A stretch of DNA of 64,000 nt from positions 1 to 64,000 of the forward strand of contig JAFLTY010000008.1 in assembly GCA_022509065.1 (NCBI GenBank). Direction: 5' to 3'. Each line of letters opens with the position of its first letter. Position 1 is the stretch's first letter. Made by a program: the position numbers and the translations under genes. This stretch comes from Muribaculaceae bacterium (lineage in GTDB: Bacteria > Bacteroidota > Bacteroidia > Bacteroidales > Muribaculaceae). A model generated the notes under the pieces. It worked only from the letters and a program-made list of their open reading frames with translations, made no database searches and had not been told where the DNA came from. Below are positions 45,755 to 55,593 of the stretch, one piece after another.

Positions 45755-47035
45755 ATGCATATGAAATCAATAATTTTAAAGAGATTCGGGTTATTATCCT
45801 CTCTTGTTCTTTTCGGCATATCTACAATGTTTGCTTCGGTCAGTCAGGATTTTGACGATATATATTACAATCCTAAAAAAGATACGGCCAAAAAAGTGCA
45901 ACAGACTAAGGAAAGTAAAACTGTTGTCAACTCTTCGACTCCCACTGTTCCCAATTATGACCGTGCGACATATCAACCTACGCCCGATTATGCCGCTTCT
46001 GATACCTATATTACAAATTATGGTTCAACACGCGATGTAGATGAATATAACCGCAGGGTTCCCGTTAACGATAGTATCGCAACCAATGACACAAATTCCG
46101 ATAACGATGAATTTGCTTATACTCGTCGTATAGAGAAATTTCATAATCCGGATGTTGTTGTAAACACTAACGATGACGATCTGATTGCATATTATTACGA
46201 AACACAGCCTCAGTCTCCCTCGGTTGTCAATATTTACGTCGACAACTCACCGCTGTGGAATTATACTCCTTATTATTATAACAGTTGGGCATCGTCTCCA
46301 TATTACACTACTTGGTGGAATCCCGCATGGAGTTGGAACTGGAACTGGAATTGGTCTTTCGGATGGTATGACCCGTGGTATTCCTGGACTTGGGGGCCTT
46401 CTTTCGGTTGGAACTGGGGTTGGAATTGGGGATGGAATCCCGGTCCTCATCCTTGGTGGGGAGGCTGGAATCCTGGCCCGGGTCATGGAGGTTGGGCTAA
46501 CAACTGGCATCAAACACCCGCAGGCTCAAGCCGACCACATAATCCGGCTGCCGGTCAGGGTAATAATCTTCGTCCAACAGCAAGTAATACCTCAACCCCC
46601 GCTAACAACCCCAACGCCGGTATAACTACACGTCCGGGCGCTTCTGTTGGCTCGCTTTCGGGCAGCCTCTCTTCGTCCGAAAGACCCGGATCGTCGCGTG
46701 GCAGATATAACGTTACGTCCTCCGAAACACCACGCTGGCCTGCGTCGGTAAATGCAGGTTCGTCTACAAATCATACGGTCAACGTTGCTCCTACTACGCG
46801 ACCGGCAGCAAATTCGTCGACAGTTTCATCGGCGCCGGCATCGACAAGAGGACGAACGACTGTGACAACTACTCCTTCTTCCTCCTCAACAGTACGTTCT
46901 TCTAATTCTTCTTTCTCAACAAACCGTTCTTCGTCATCCTCTTTCAACTCCTTCTCTGGAGGAGCGAGTTCCACAAGATCGACGGGTGGAGGTTCCGGGA
47001 GTTCGGGAGGTGGAAGCAGTCGCGGACGCCGTTGA
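45755..47035 (+). CDS. Exported Trp/Asn/Gly-rich low-complexity protein
   Basis: 426 residues with a signal peptide (SLVLFGISTMFAS). After a polar region, residues about 165-245 are extraordinarily rich in Trp, Asn, Gly, Pro and Tyr (for example WNWNWNWSFGWYDPW and GWNWGWNWGWNPGPHPWWGG). The C-terminal 180 residues are Ser/Thr/Gly/Arg-rich and disordered, ending GGGSSRGRR. No catalytic domain is visible. It precedes a FadL-like outer-membrane protein gene by 38 bp, so it may be a surface or periplasmic partner. ATG 45761 is an alternative start. Confidence 0.72.
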   Translation: MHMKSIILKRFGLLSSLVLFGISTMFASVSQDFDDIYYNPKKDTAKKVQQTKESKTVVNSSTPTVPNYDRATYQPTPDYAASDTYITNYGSTRDVDEYNRRVPVNDSIATNDTNSDNDEFAYTRRIEKFHNPDVVVNTNDDDLIAYYYETQPQSPSVVNIYVDNSPLWNYTPYYYNSWASSPYYTTWWNPAWSWNWNWNWSFGWYDPWYSWTWGPSFGWNWGWNWGWNPGPHPWWGGWNPGPGHGGWANNWHQTPAGSSRPHNPAAGQGNNLRPTASNTSTPANNPNAGITTRPGASVGSLSGSLSSSERPGSSRGRYNVTSSETPRWPASVNAGSSTNHTVNVAPTTRPAANSSTVSSAPASTRGRTTVTTTPSSSSTVRSSNSSFSTNRSSSSSFNSFSGGASSTRSTGGGSGSSGGGSSRGRR

Positions 47036-47073
47036 TTATAGCAGCACTAAAACTTTGACTAAAATTCATCGTC

Positions 47074-48690
47074 ATGAAAAAAACTTCCATAACAATAGCA
47101 GTTATATTCGGTTGCCTGTGCAGCACACCTCTTTTAAAAGCACAAAGTGCTATCGATGCGTTGCAACTGACTCAGAGTGATTTCAAAGGAACTGCTCGTT
47201 TTATGAGTATGGGTGGTGCTTTTACCGCACTCGGAGGCGATCTTTCGGCAATAAATGTCAACCCGGGCGGTATCGCGGTATATCGCTCCAGTGAAATTGG
47301 TGTTAGCCTCGATCTGGATTTTCAAAATGCTAAAGGGAAATCTCCCGGAATTACGGCCTCAGATAGTCAGACAAAATTCTATTGCAACAATTTCGGTTAT
47401 GTAGGTACTACCAACCTGAAAGGAGCCATGGAGACATTCAGCTGGGGCGTGACGTATAACCGTCAGGTCTCTTTCGACCGCAGGGTTAGCGGACGTGCAT
47501 ACCCCGTGGGGACTTCTCTGACAAACTATATCGCGGCATTTACCAATGGAATAGAGGCTGACGACTTGACTTTTTACGATGATTATAATCCTTATTTAGA
47601 CAGCAATATCGACTGGCTTTCCATTCTTGCCTATTCAAGCTATCTGATTAACACTCCCAACGGCATGTCCGACAGATATCTCGGGCTGTATCATAATGGT
47701 ACTGAAAGCGATGCAGAGATGAGTGTGCTCGAAAAAGGATATGTCGATAACTATCAGTTTACCTTTGGCGGTAATGTGTCTAACTTGGTCTACTGGGGTC
47801 TTGGCATCGGCGTCAATGATTTGCGTTATGTCCGTCAGACATATTACAGCGAAAGCATGTCAGACGCCCTTGTTTATTCAAACTCAGCGGCAGGCACTAC
47901 TCCTGGATCAGCCGAATATGCTTTGTATAACAATAAGGTAACCTCCGGAACAGGATGGAATATCTCTTTCGGTGTCATATTGCGTCCCATTCAGGAATTG
48001 CGCATCGGCGCGTCCATAAAGTCGCCCACCTGGTATAATATATCCGAATCGTATATAGGCTCTGTTGATTACTGGATGCAGCAGACAAACAGCAATAACG
48101 TTTTAAAAGGTACTGAATACACCGACGAAGCTTACTTTAATTGGAAACTTCGGTCTCCTTGGCGCTTCAATATCGGAGCTGCCGCGGTACTTGGCACAAA
48201 GGCTATCATATCGCTCGATTACGAAAGGGTAATGTACAACGATATGACGATGAAGACAGCTTTGTACAACAACTGGGGCAATGTTACCGGTTATCAGGAT
48301 GCCGAATATCTGAATGATGACATTCGCGCTTATACCCAAAATGCAAACAACATTCGCGTCGGCTTGGAATATCGTGTCACACCGAAGGTAAGCGCACGCT
48401 TGGGTTACAATGTTCAACTTACAAACATCAGCAGTGAATACGCTGACGGCACTCAGGAAATATTCACAGCGGGCACCGATCCTTCTTTCTCTTTGGATAA
48501 AACCACCAATTATATCACTGCCGGCTTAGGATATAAGTTCAGCAACTTTTATGCCGACCTAACTTATGTGCATAAAACAGCAAAATCATCATTACATCCT
48601 TACACTTCGTACGGCGCTATCCAGGCTCCGGCTTTTGACATAACTCAAAACAACAATTCTTTCGTTTTATCACTCGGCTATAAATTCTAA
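47074..48690 (+). CDS. OmpP1/FadL-like outer membrane beta-barrel
   Basis: 538 residues with a signal peptide (MKKTSITIAVIFGCLCSTPL). The N-terminal plug-like segment ARFMSMGGAFTALGGDLSAI and NPGGIAVYRSSEIG are typical of the FadL/TodX/OmpP1 family that takes up hydrophobic compounds. Amphipathic strands continue to a terminal aromatic-ended strand (FVLSLGYKF). The substrate is unknown. Confidence 0.85.
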   Translation: MKKTSITIAVIFGCLCSTPLLKAQSAIDALQLTQSDFKGTARFMSMGGAFTALGGDLSAINVNPGGIAVYRSSEIGVSLDLDFQNAKGKSPGITASDSQTKFYCNNFGYVGTTNLKGAMETFSWGVTYNRQVSFDRRVSGRAYPVGTSLTNYIAAFTNGIEADDLTFYDDYNPYLDSNIDWLSILAYSSYLINTPNGMSDRYLGLYHNGTESDAEMSVLEKGYVDNYQFTFGGNVSNLVYWGLGIGVNDLRYVRQTYYSESMSDALVYSNSAAGTTPGSAEYALYNNKVTSGTGWNISFGVILRPIQELRIGASIKSPTWYNISESYIGSVDYWMQQTNSNNVLKGTEYTDEAYFNWKLRSPWRFNIGAAAVLGTKAIISLDYERVMYNDMTMKTALYNNWGNVTGYQDAEYLNDDIRAYTQNANNIRVGLEYRVTPKVSARLGYNVQLTNISSEYADGTQEIFTAGTDPSFSLDKTTNYITAGLGYKFSNFYADLTYVHKTAKSSLHPYTSYGAIQAPAFDITQNNNSFVLSLGYKF

Positions 48691-48728
48691 CACGAATCAG
48701 TCGAACCGACTCTTAAACTCAACATTTA

Positions 48729-48766
48729 CAGACAGGCAGGCAAACTGATATTGTTTTCCTGTCTGT
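48729..48766 (+). terminator. Terminator-like hairpin after OmpP1 gene
   Basis: ACAGACAGG (48729-48737) pairs with CCTGTCTGT (48758-48766), with inner AAAC/GTTT pairing, then TTCATTTTATT. A second imperfect hairpin (CGCCGTC-type arms, about 48898-48930) lies further on. Nothing else is seen in 48767-48993. Confidence 0.5.
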
Positions 48767-48993
48767 TTCATTTTATTGAGCAACAAATCAAAAAGAATTC
48801 CATTTCCCAGACTAAAAATAGATGGTTCGTGCCTATAAGGTGCCCCTATAAAATATGCACGTAGAATGCGGAAAACAGCACTATATCTGACAATAATCGC
48901 CGTCCAACAACTTGTGTAGCGTTAGACGGCGACCATTGTCTGTGGAATATACTATCAAAGTGTCTTTGACGATGAATTGTCGAACCGGTTCTA

Positions 48994-49090
48994 AACTATT
49001 TTAATAGTTAAATATTTTTAAAAGGTGGTCTGTCGGTTTGGAACTATAAAAATAGTTGCTATATTTGCGGCGTGAACTAATAAAATAGTT
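48994..49090 (+). promoter_or_regulatory. blaI promoter with three BlaI/MecI-type operators
   Basis: Promoter TTTG (49037-49040), 19-nt spacer, TATATTTG (49060-49067). Three 16-bp palindromes share AACTA...TAGTT: AACTATTTTAATAGTT (48994-49009), AACTATAAAAATAGTT (49042-49057, filling the -33/-7 spacer) and AACTAATAAAATAGTT (49075-49090, between start site and ATG). Spacing between the last two is 33 bp, about three helical turns. This is the expected binding pattern of a winged-helix dimer repressing its own operon. Confidence 0.85.
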
Positions 49091-49477
49091 ATGAGAAAGA
49101 GAGACAATAACCAACTGACGCCAAAAGAAGAGGAGTTGATGCAGCTCCTTTGGGAACACGAACCGATTTTGATAAGCAAACTCATCGAGTTTTATCCCGA
49201 ACCCAAGCCACACTTCAATACGGTATCAACCGTTATGAAGAGGTTAGAGGCAAAAGGTTTCGTAGGACATAAAGAGGTCTCCGGGTCATTTCAGTTTTTT
49301 TCGACAGTAAAAAAAGAATACTTCCGCAATAAAAGCTTTGGAGACTTCATCAAAAATTATTTTGGCGGAAGCTATTACGGCGCTGTGTCAGCACTTGTTG
49401 AGGAAGATAAAATTTCTGCAACTGAATTAAAAGAACTACTTCAACTCATAGAAAACAAAGGTAAACATAATGGGTAA
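49091..49477 (+). CDS. BlaI/MecI family transcriptional repressor
   Basis: 128 residues with the winged-helix pattern LTPKEEELMQLLWEHEPILI ... FNTVSTVMKRLEAKGFVGHKE, followed by a dimerisation helix. In Gram-positive systems the paired membrane protease inactivates the repressor on beta-lactam binding. Here the frame overlaps the M56 gene by 8 bp, and three matching operators lie in its promoter. Confidence 0.92.
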   Translation: MRKRDNNQLTPKEEELMQLLWEHEPILISKLIEFYPEPKPHFNTVSTVMKRLEAKGFVGHKEVSGSFQFFSTVKKEYFRNKSFGDFIKNYFGGSYYGAVSALVEEDKISATELKELLQLIENKGKHNG

Positions 49478-51059
49478 ATTACTTGCATACTCAATAGTCA
49501 GCGGTTTTATTTTGTTCACTATGTATCTTGTCTATAAACTCTTTATAGCACGAGAGAATCAACACGGCTTTAATCGAGGATTATTGTTGGTAATTTATTT
49601 ATTCTCATTCTCTGCCTATCCGATTTATAATTTTTTCAGCAATATTATTGAACTGCACATAACGCAACCTAAAATAGGTATAACAGATGTTGAAAACTTG
49701 ATTGAAGCTACCACTCTTCAGTCTATTGAACAACATGCCACGCAACCGGCCTGGGGAACAATTCTTATTTGGCTTTTTATGATTGGAGCCTTCGTTGTTG
49801 CCGTAAAAACTATTATAACTTGGATAAGAATAGTTCGTGTCGTCCGCTCTGGAGAATGCTTAAAAAAAGACGGTTACACCTTAGTCATAATAGATAATGA
49901 CAAAATAGCACCGTTCAGTTGGATGCGATATGTTGTTATAAACCGAAAGGATTTTGACAATCAAAGCTCGGCTATTATCGCCCATGAACTCAAGCACATG
50001 GCTTCATGTCATTGGTTCGACTTGTTAGTTGCACAGATTGTCTGTATTGTCAACTGGTTTAATCCGGCGGCTTGGCTTATGCGCGACGAACTAATGCTCG
50101 TCCATGAGTATCAGGCAGATATGGCCGTAATATCGGGTGGTCATAATCCGCAAGAATATCAAATGTTATTAATAAAAAAAGCTGTTGGCTCCAGATTCCC
50201 GTCCTTAGCCAACAGCATAAATCATAGTAAACTTAAAAAACGTATCACCATGATGTACAAATCAAAAAGTAGTGCAGGGAGTAAGCTAAAAGCCCTTGCA
50301 CTTGTGCCGATGGTCGCATTGGCCCTTGGCGTGGCCACCGTGCCGGCAGTGAAAGCTGCAGTCGCAACAATCAGCAACAGCGAAGTTTCGCTCGACAAAG
50401 GTAACGAAAATCTACCGGATGGTAAAATCGGGGCAAACAACTCGACGCAAAATAATAATGGCGGTCAAGTTGCGAGTCCGAATGAATTATATGAATTTTA
50501 TCCGGATCTATGGGTGGAAATTGTTAATAATGTAAAATTTCCAAAGAGTCTTGAAAAAGAAAATATAGAAGCGCGGGCAATCGCTCAATTCACAATTAAT
50601 GCCGAGGGCTATCTGATAGATGCTAAGATTGTGAAATCCTCCGGTTATGAATTATTCGATAATGAAATCTTACGCGTTCTAAATTCAATTAAAAAGAAAT
50701 TCACGCCACGAGAAAAAGATGGTAAGGCAATCAGTGTTACTTACACAATACCCTTTACTTTTAAGACCAACGGGGATGAATCACACTCGATTCAATCAGA
50801 TGCCAGAGGCATTAAGGTTAAGGATACCGGGGCTCTAAAAAAAGATGAAGCTGTGTTAAGAATAGGAAATAAAGTTAATAATACAAAGCAGTTCGTAGTT
50901 TCCGATGACAATAGCTCTCGTGTGACCATGGATACTCTGGAGATTTATCTTGACGGGAAGAAAATCTGCGAGGAGGAAATGAAAGCATTGAATCCTGAAA
51001 CCATCGCTTCTATATTTATTGCGAAACAGAAAAACAGGATGGACATCACAAGCAAATAA
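49470..51059 (+). CDS. M56 (BlaR1-type) membrane metallopeptidase with TonB C-terminal domain
   Basis: 529 residues. Transmembrane helices at about 5-20, 32-52 and 95-115, then the zinc motif HELKH (IIAHELKHMASCHWF, near 175) of peptidase family M56, a further membrane segment near 275-290, and a TonB-like C-terminal domain (about 345-435; IVNNVKFPKSLEKENIEARA). There is no penicillin-binding sensor domain, so the signal may be periplasmic peptide or envelope stress rather than a beta-lactam. Forms a signalling pair with the BlaI-like repressor. Confidence 0.88.
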   Translation: MGKLLAYSIVSGFILFTMYLVYKLFIARENQHGFNRGLLLVIYLFSFSAYPIYNFFSNIIELHITQPKIGITDVENLIEATTLQSIEQHATQPAWGTILIWLFMIGAFVVAVKTIITWIRIVRVVRSGECLKKDGYTLVIIDNDKIAPFSWMRYVVINRKDFDNQSSAIIAHELKHMASCHWFDLLVAQIVCIVNWFNPAAWLMRDELMLVHEYQADMAVISGGHNPQEYQMLLIKKAVGSRFPSLANSINHSKLKKRITMMYKSKSSAGSKLKALALVPMVALALGVATVPAVKAAVATISNSEVSLDKGNENLPDGKIGANNSTQNNNGGQVASPNELYEFYPDLWVEIVNNVKFPKSLEKENIEARAIAQFTINAEGYLIDAKIVKSSGYELFDNEILRVLNSIKKKFTPREKDGKAISVTYTIPFTFKTNGDESHSIQSDARGIKVKDTGALKKDEAVLRIGNKVNNTKQFVVSDDNSSRVTMDTLEIYLDGKKICEEEMKALNPETIASIFIAKQKNRMDITSK

Positions 51060-51119
51060 AAGGTTTAGGCAATTAAATTACGTATTTCTAAAAGTTTGCC
51101 GAACCTCTCAAAATAAATA

Positions 51120-51151
51120 TGTACCCGAAGTCATATTTGGCTTCGGGTACA
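51120..51151. terminator. Bidirectional terminator between M56 and clpB
   Basis: TGTACCCGAAG (51120-51130), 10-nt loop and CTTCGGGTACA (51141-51151): perfect 11-bp stem between convergent genes with AT-rich flanks. Confidence 0.78.
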
Positions 51152-51179
51152 TATTATAATAATATTAAATTTGATATCT

Positions 51180-53768
51180 TTAGTTTGTGAAGATAAGTTG
51201 ATCGTCTTTGACATCTATAACAATTGGGCGGTCTTTATCAACTTTCATTGCGAGGATATCTTTTGACAATCTGTTAAGCACCTGGCGATGAATGACTCGC
51301 TTGACGGGTCGAGCGCCAAATTCGGGGTCAAAGCCTTCGTCGGCGAGGTAACTCAGCGCTTTTGGTGTTACCTGCAACTCAACACCATTGCGCGATAACA
51401 TTTTTTGTACGCCTTTAATCTGCAAACCGACTATCTCCTCTATCTCTGCGCGATTCAGCGGCGTAAACATTATGATTTCATCAATACGGTTCAGGAATTC
51501 AGGACGAATTGTCGTCTTCAACATCTCCAAAACCTGTTCTTTAGTGTTTTCGACCACTTCATCTTTGTTTTGGGGAGTCATTTTCGAGAAATTATCTCTT
51601 ATGAGAGCTGAACCCATGTTCGAGGTCATAATAATGATAGTATTCTTGAAGTTTACTAAACGTCCTTTGTTGTCTGTTAGATGACCGTCGTCAAGTACTT
51701 GCAATAAAATGTTGAAAACATCGGGATGAGCCTTCTCTATCTCATCGAAAAGAACGACAGAATAAGGTTTGCGTCTTACAGCTTCGGTTAACTGACCACC
51801 TTCGTCGTATCCCACATATCCGGGAGGCGCTCCAACCAATCGGCTTACGGCGTGTTTTTCCTGATATTCGCTCATGTCGATACGGGTCATCATGTTTTCG
51901 TCATCAAACAGGTATTCGGCAAGTGCTTTTGCAAGTTCGGTTTTACCTACACCGGTAGTTCCCAGGAAAATAAAGGAACCTATGGGACGCTTGGGGTCAT
52001 TCAGTCCGGCTCGGCTACGCCGCACCGCATCAGCTATTGCGCTAATGGCTTCTTCCTGTCCGATAACTCTGTTATGTAATTCTTCCTCAAGATGGAGCAG
52101 TTTCTCTTTTTCGCTTTGAACCATCTTGTTGACGGGAATACCAGTCCAACGGCTTACTACATCGGCAATATCCTCGGCATCGACTTCTTCCTTGATGAGA
52201 GACTTTTCACCCTGCATCATTTTGAGTTGTTCCTGGATGGTGGTGTTCTCGTCTTCTTTTTGTTTTATGCGTGAATAACGGATCTCGGCTACTTTACCGT
52301 AGTCGCCTTCTCGTTCGGCACGATCGGCCTCGAAATTGAGTTGTTCTATATCAATCTTATTTTGCTGTATACGGTCAATAAGATCTTTCTCCGCTTTCCA
52401 TCGGGCAGTAAATTCTTTCTCCTCTTCACGCATAGTTGAAAGTTCTTTCTCGATATCCTTCACCTTAGCGTCGTCACCCTCACGTTTTATTGCTTCTCGC
52501 TCAATCTCTTTTTGGGCGATTCGACGACTAATCTCATCGAGTGCTTGAGGAACTGAGTCTATCTCCAGTTTAAGCTTTGATGCAGCCTCATCCACGAGGT
52601 CAATGGCCTTGTCGGGGAGAAAACGGTCTGTTATATAACGTTCGGAAAGCTGAACAGCAGCGATAATGGCTTCGTCCTTGATGCGAACTTTATGATGGTT
52701 CTCATAACGTTCTTTAAGACCACGCATTATGGCTATCGCGCTTGCCTCGTCAGGTTCATTGACCATTACTTTTTGGAATCGGCGTTCAAGCGCTTTGTCT
52801 TTTTCGAAATATTTCTGATACTCGTCAAGTGTAGTTGCACCTATTGAGCGAAGCTCACCTCGGGCAAGCGCCGGTTTCAAGATATTGGCCGCATCCATGG
52901 CGCCTTCTCCTTTTCCGGCTCCAACTAGTGTGTGTATCTCATCAATGAATAAAATTATTTCTCCGTCAGCCTGAGTAACTTCATTTACGATTGCCTTAAG
53001 GCGTTCCTCGAATTCACCTTTGTACTTGGCTCCGGCAACGAGTGCGCCCATGTCAAGACTATAAATTTGTTTGTTGCGGAGATTTTCGGGGATATCACCT
53101 CGGACAATACGCTGAGCCAAACCCTCTGCAATGGCAGTTTTACCGGTTCCCGGTTCACCTATCAGCATAGGATTATTTTTGGTGCGACGGCTTAATATCT
53201 GAAGTACACGGCGTATTTCCTCGTCACGGCCAATTACCGGATCAAGTCTCCCTTCACGTGCCCGTTCATTGAGGTTTATGGCGTACTTTGACAATGCATT
53301 ATATTGTTCTTCTGCACTCTGGTCGGTAGCTTTTTTTCCTTTGCGTAGTTCCTCCACTGCGGCTACAAGTTCTTTTTGGGTAAGCCCGGCGTTTTTCAGC
53401 AAAGTGGATGCCGAAGAATTTATATCAAAAATGGCTTGGAGTAAAGCCTCGAGTGTAACGTACTGATCGCCATTCTTCTTCGCGATGTCGAGAGCTTTTT
53501 GAAGCACATCGTTCGATGTACGACTCAGATATGGCTCGCCCCCAGACACTTTTGGCTCAGATGCAATGGCTGCGTCTACAGACGACGATAGCCCGGCGAA
53601 GTTAGCGCCTATTTTTTGGAAAATGAACTTTATGAGGGAATCGCCCTCTTCCATCACCCCTTTTAAGAGGTGTATGGGTTCAATGGACTGTGAACCTGCC
53701 GCACGAGTAAGTTCAACAGCCTTTTGGATAGCCTCTTGCGATTTGATGGTGAAATTATTAAAATTCAT
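51180..53768 (-). CDS. clpB: ATP-dependent disaggregase ClpB
   Basis: 862 residues. N-domain (two Clp_N repeats), first AAA+ module with [15 protein letters not shown], the coiled-coil middle domain (about 400-530), and second AAA+ module with [19 protein letters not shown] and the Walker [14 protein letters not shown]. It extracts polypeptides from aggregates together with DnaK. Stand-alone gene; no CIRCE-type repeat was noticed in the upstream gap (53769-54044). Confidence 0.97.
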   Translation of the reverse strand: MNFNNFTIKSQEAIQKAVELTRAAGSQSIEPIHLLKGVMEEGDSLIKFIFQKIGANFAGLSSSVDAAIASEPKVSGGEPYLSRTSNDVLQKALDIAKKNGDQYVTLEALLQAIFDINSSASTLLKNAGLTQKELVAAVEELRKGKKATDQSAEEQYNALSKYAINLNERAREGRLDPVIGRDEEIRRVLQILSRRTKNNPMLIGEPGTGKTAIAEGLAQRIVRGDIPENLRNKQIYSLDMGALVAGAKYKGEFEERLKAIVNEVTQADGEIILFIDEIHTLVGAGKGEGAMDAANILKPALARGELRSIGATTLDEYQKYFEKDKALERRFQKVMVNEPDEASAIAIMRGLKERYENHHKVRIKDEAIIAAVQLSERYITDRFLPDKAIDLVDEAASKLKLEIDSVPQALDEISRRIAQKEIEREAIKREGDDAKVKDIEKELSTMREEEKEFTARWKAEKDLIDRIQQNKIDIEQLNFEADRAEREGDYGKVAEIRYSRIKQKEDENTTIQEQLKMMQGEKSLIKEEVDAEDIADVVSRWTGIPVNKMVQSEKEKLLHLEEELHNRVIGQEEAISAIADAVRRSRAGLNDPKRPIGSFIFLGTTGVGKTELAKALAEYLFDDENMMTRIDMSEYQEKHAVSRLVGAPPGYVGYDEGGQLTEAVRRKPYSVVLFDEIEKAHPDVFNILLQVLDDGHLTDNKGRLVNFKNTIIIMTSNMGSALIRDNFSKMTPQNKDEVVENTKEQVLEMLKTTIRPEFLNRIDEIIMFTPLNRAEIEEIVGLQIKGVQKMLSRNGVELQVTPKALSYLADEGFDPEFGARPVKRVIHRQVLNRLSKDILAMKVDKDRPIVIDVKDDQLIFTN

Positions 53769-54044
53769 ACCGTGACAGTGTTAAAGATAATGTGTGAAAT
53801 AGATTAAGAAATACAGATGTGTTTATGTAGAAATATGCGACTTATATAGTACAGTCACAATTAAAACAACCGCTTTTGCTAAAAGGTTCAAAAACCGAAT
53901 CTCTCCGCCAATTGCATTAAAACCTCTCCATTCTCGATCCCTTCCATAAATGTTTTGCTCAATTACTTTTTTGACTTCATAAGCCACTTGATAAGATTTA
54001 CGTCGTAAAAGTAGGACATAAATGTAGACCGATATATGGAATAG

Positions 54045-54075
54045 TTTGCACTTTTACCTCTTTTTTGTAAATTTG
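54045..54075 (+). promoter_or_regulatory. pheS promoter
   Basis: TTTG (54045-54048), exactly 19-nt spacer and TAAATTTG (54068-54075). The leader is about 60 nt. Confidence 0.75.
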
Positions 54076-54138
54076 CACTCTGAAAACTATACTCATTGCT
54101 AAAGCAATGATGAACATTTTTCTTTTTGGATTTATAAT

Positions 54139-55158
54139 ATGTTAGACAAAATAAAAAATCTCAAGGAAGAAATTGCGACACTGCATGCAAAAAATGCCGA
54201 ACAAGTCGAGATACTGCGTATTAAATACCTTAGTAAAAAAGGATTGATTCCGGCTCTGTTCAATGATTTCCGGAATGTCGCGCCTGAACTTAAAAGAGAA
54301 ATAGGGGTGGCAATTAACGAGTTAAAGGAGTATGCCACCGAAACAATCAATAATCTGCGTGAATCGTTTAGAAACAACGATTCCGGTTTGTCTGATATTG
54401 ATTTGACCCGTAGCGCTTCACCTTGTGACTTAGGAACCCGTCACCCACTCTCTTTAGTGAGGGAGGAAATAATAGATATCTTTAGACGTTTGGGCTTTAC
54501 TGTCGCCGAAGGTCCTGAGATAGAAGACGACTGGCACGTATTCTCTTCCTTGAACTTTGCCGACGACCATCCTGCTCGTGACATGCAGGACACTTTCTTT
54601 ATCAACCGTCACCCTGACGTGCTTTTGCGTACACACACCTCTTCTGTTCAGAGTCGTGTCATGGAGAAAACGCAACCGCCAATACGCATCATTTGTCCCG
54701 GACGTGTATATCGTAACGAGGCCATAAGCGCTCGCGCACACTGTTTCTTCCATCAGGTAGAAGCTCTCTATATCGACAAGAACGTCTCGTTTGCCGATTT
54801 GAAACAAACCTTGATGTATTTTGCAAAAGAGATGTTCGATGCTGACACTCAGATACGTTTGCGTCCAAGTTATTTCCCCTTTACAGAGCCTTCCGCTGAA
54901 ATGGATATTAGTTGTAATATCTGTGGTGGTAAAGGTTGTGGTTTCTGCAAGCATACCGGATGGGTGGAAATTTTGGGTTGCGGCATGGTTGACCCCAACG
55001 TACTCGAAGCTTGCGGTATCGACTCAAAGATATATAGCGGTTTCGCTCTCGGCATGGGCATTGAAAGAATTGCAAACCTAAAGTATAGGGTAAACGACCT
55101 GCGTCTTTTCAGCGAAAACGATGTGCGCTTCTTAGATGAATTTGTTGCCGCTCATTAA
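54139..55158 (+). CDS. pheS: Phenylalanyl-tRNA synthetase alpha subunit
   Basis: 339 residues, usual length. N-terminal coiled coil, then the class II catalytic core: HPLSLVREEIIDIFRRLGF, RTHTSSVQSRVM, and motif 3 GFALGMGIERIANLKY. The beta subunit gene (pheT) is not in this window, so the two subunits are unlinked here. Confidence 0.97.
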   Translation: MLDKIKNLKEEIATLHAKNAEQVEILRIKYLSKKGLIPALFNDFRNVAPELKREIGVAINELKEYATETINNLRESFRNNDSGLSDIDLTRSASPCDLGTRHPLSLVREEIIDIFRRLGFTVAEGPEIEDDWHVFSSLNFADDHPARDMQDTFFINRHPDVLLRTHTSSVQSRVMEKTQPPIRIICPGRVYRNEAISARAHCFFHQVEALYIDKNVSFADLKQTLMYFAKEMFDADTQIRLRPSYFPFTEPSAEMDISCNICGGKGCGFCKHTGWVEILGCGMVDPNVLEACGIDSKIYSGFALGMGIERIANLKYRVNDLRLFSENDVRFLDEFVAAH

Positions 55159-55188
55159 AACTGAGTTTTGATAGTATAACTCCTAATC

Positions 55189-55584
55189 ATGTCCACTACC
55201 TTACTGCATTGTCTTCTCGTGGCTGCCGGGGGCGCGCTCGGCGCGCTTTCACGCTTTGGCATTCAGAATCTGAGCGTTTTCCGCGTACCAACATATTTCC
55301 ACACGGCGGCAACTGTTGTCATTAATGTTACCGGGTGCTTGACAATCGGGATATTGTGGGCTTTATTCAACCACTATCATGTAGCTCGCATTTGGTATCT
55401 CTTTATAATCACGGGGTTTCTTGGAGGTTATACTACTTATTCTGCCTTCACGGCAGATGCGATGACGATGATTCAGGACGGAATGTGGCTTCACGCTACG
55501 TTATATATCCTTGTCACTCTGGTAGGAGGGCTCGGGGGTTGTGCGTTGGGTCTATTTCTTACTGAAAAGCTTTTAAAAGGTTAA
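55189..55584 (+). CDS. crcB: Fluoride channel FluC/CrcB
   Basis: 131 residues, four membrane helices. Motifs GGALGALSRFGIQ, NVTGCLTIGIL and GFLGGYTTYSAFT (pore-lining Phe/Thr/Ser track and the central sodium site) identify a dual-topology fluoride exporter. It sits between pheS and nth with 30 and 9 bp gaps; no fluoride riboswitch is recognisable. Confidence 0.93.
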   Translation: MSTTLLHCLLVAAGGALGALSRFGIQNLSVFRVPTYFHTAATVVINVTGCLTIGILWALFNHYHVARIWYLFIITGFLGGYTTYSAFTADAMTMIQDGMWLHATLYILVTLVGGLGGCALGLFLTEKLLKG

Positions 55585-55593
55585 TAAAAAGTA

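Noticed and set aside
46185-46625. 146-codon plus-strand frame inside the Trp-rich gene
   Set aside because: It is an alternate frame of a low-complexity repeat; the signal peptide, promoter and stop all support the other frame.
49091-51059. Beta-lactam resistance operon
   Set aside because: No beta-lactamase gene and no penicillin-binding sensor domain are present, so the pair is called only a BlaI/M56 signalling system.
55189-55584. Fluoride riboswitch ahead of crcB
   Set aside because: Only 30 bp separate it from pheS and no riboswitch-like conserved sequence is visible.
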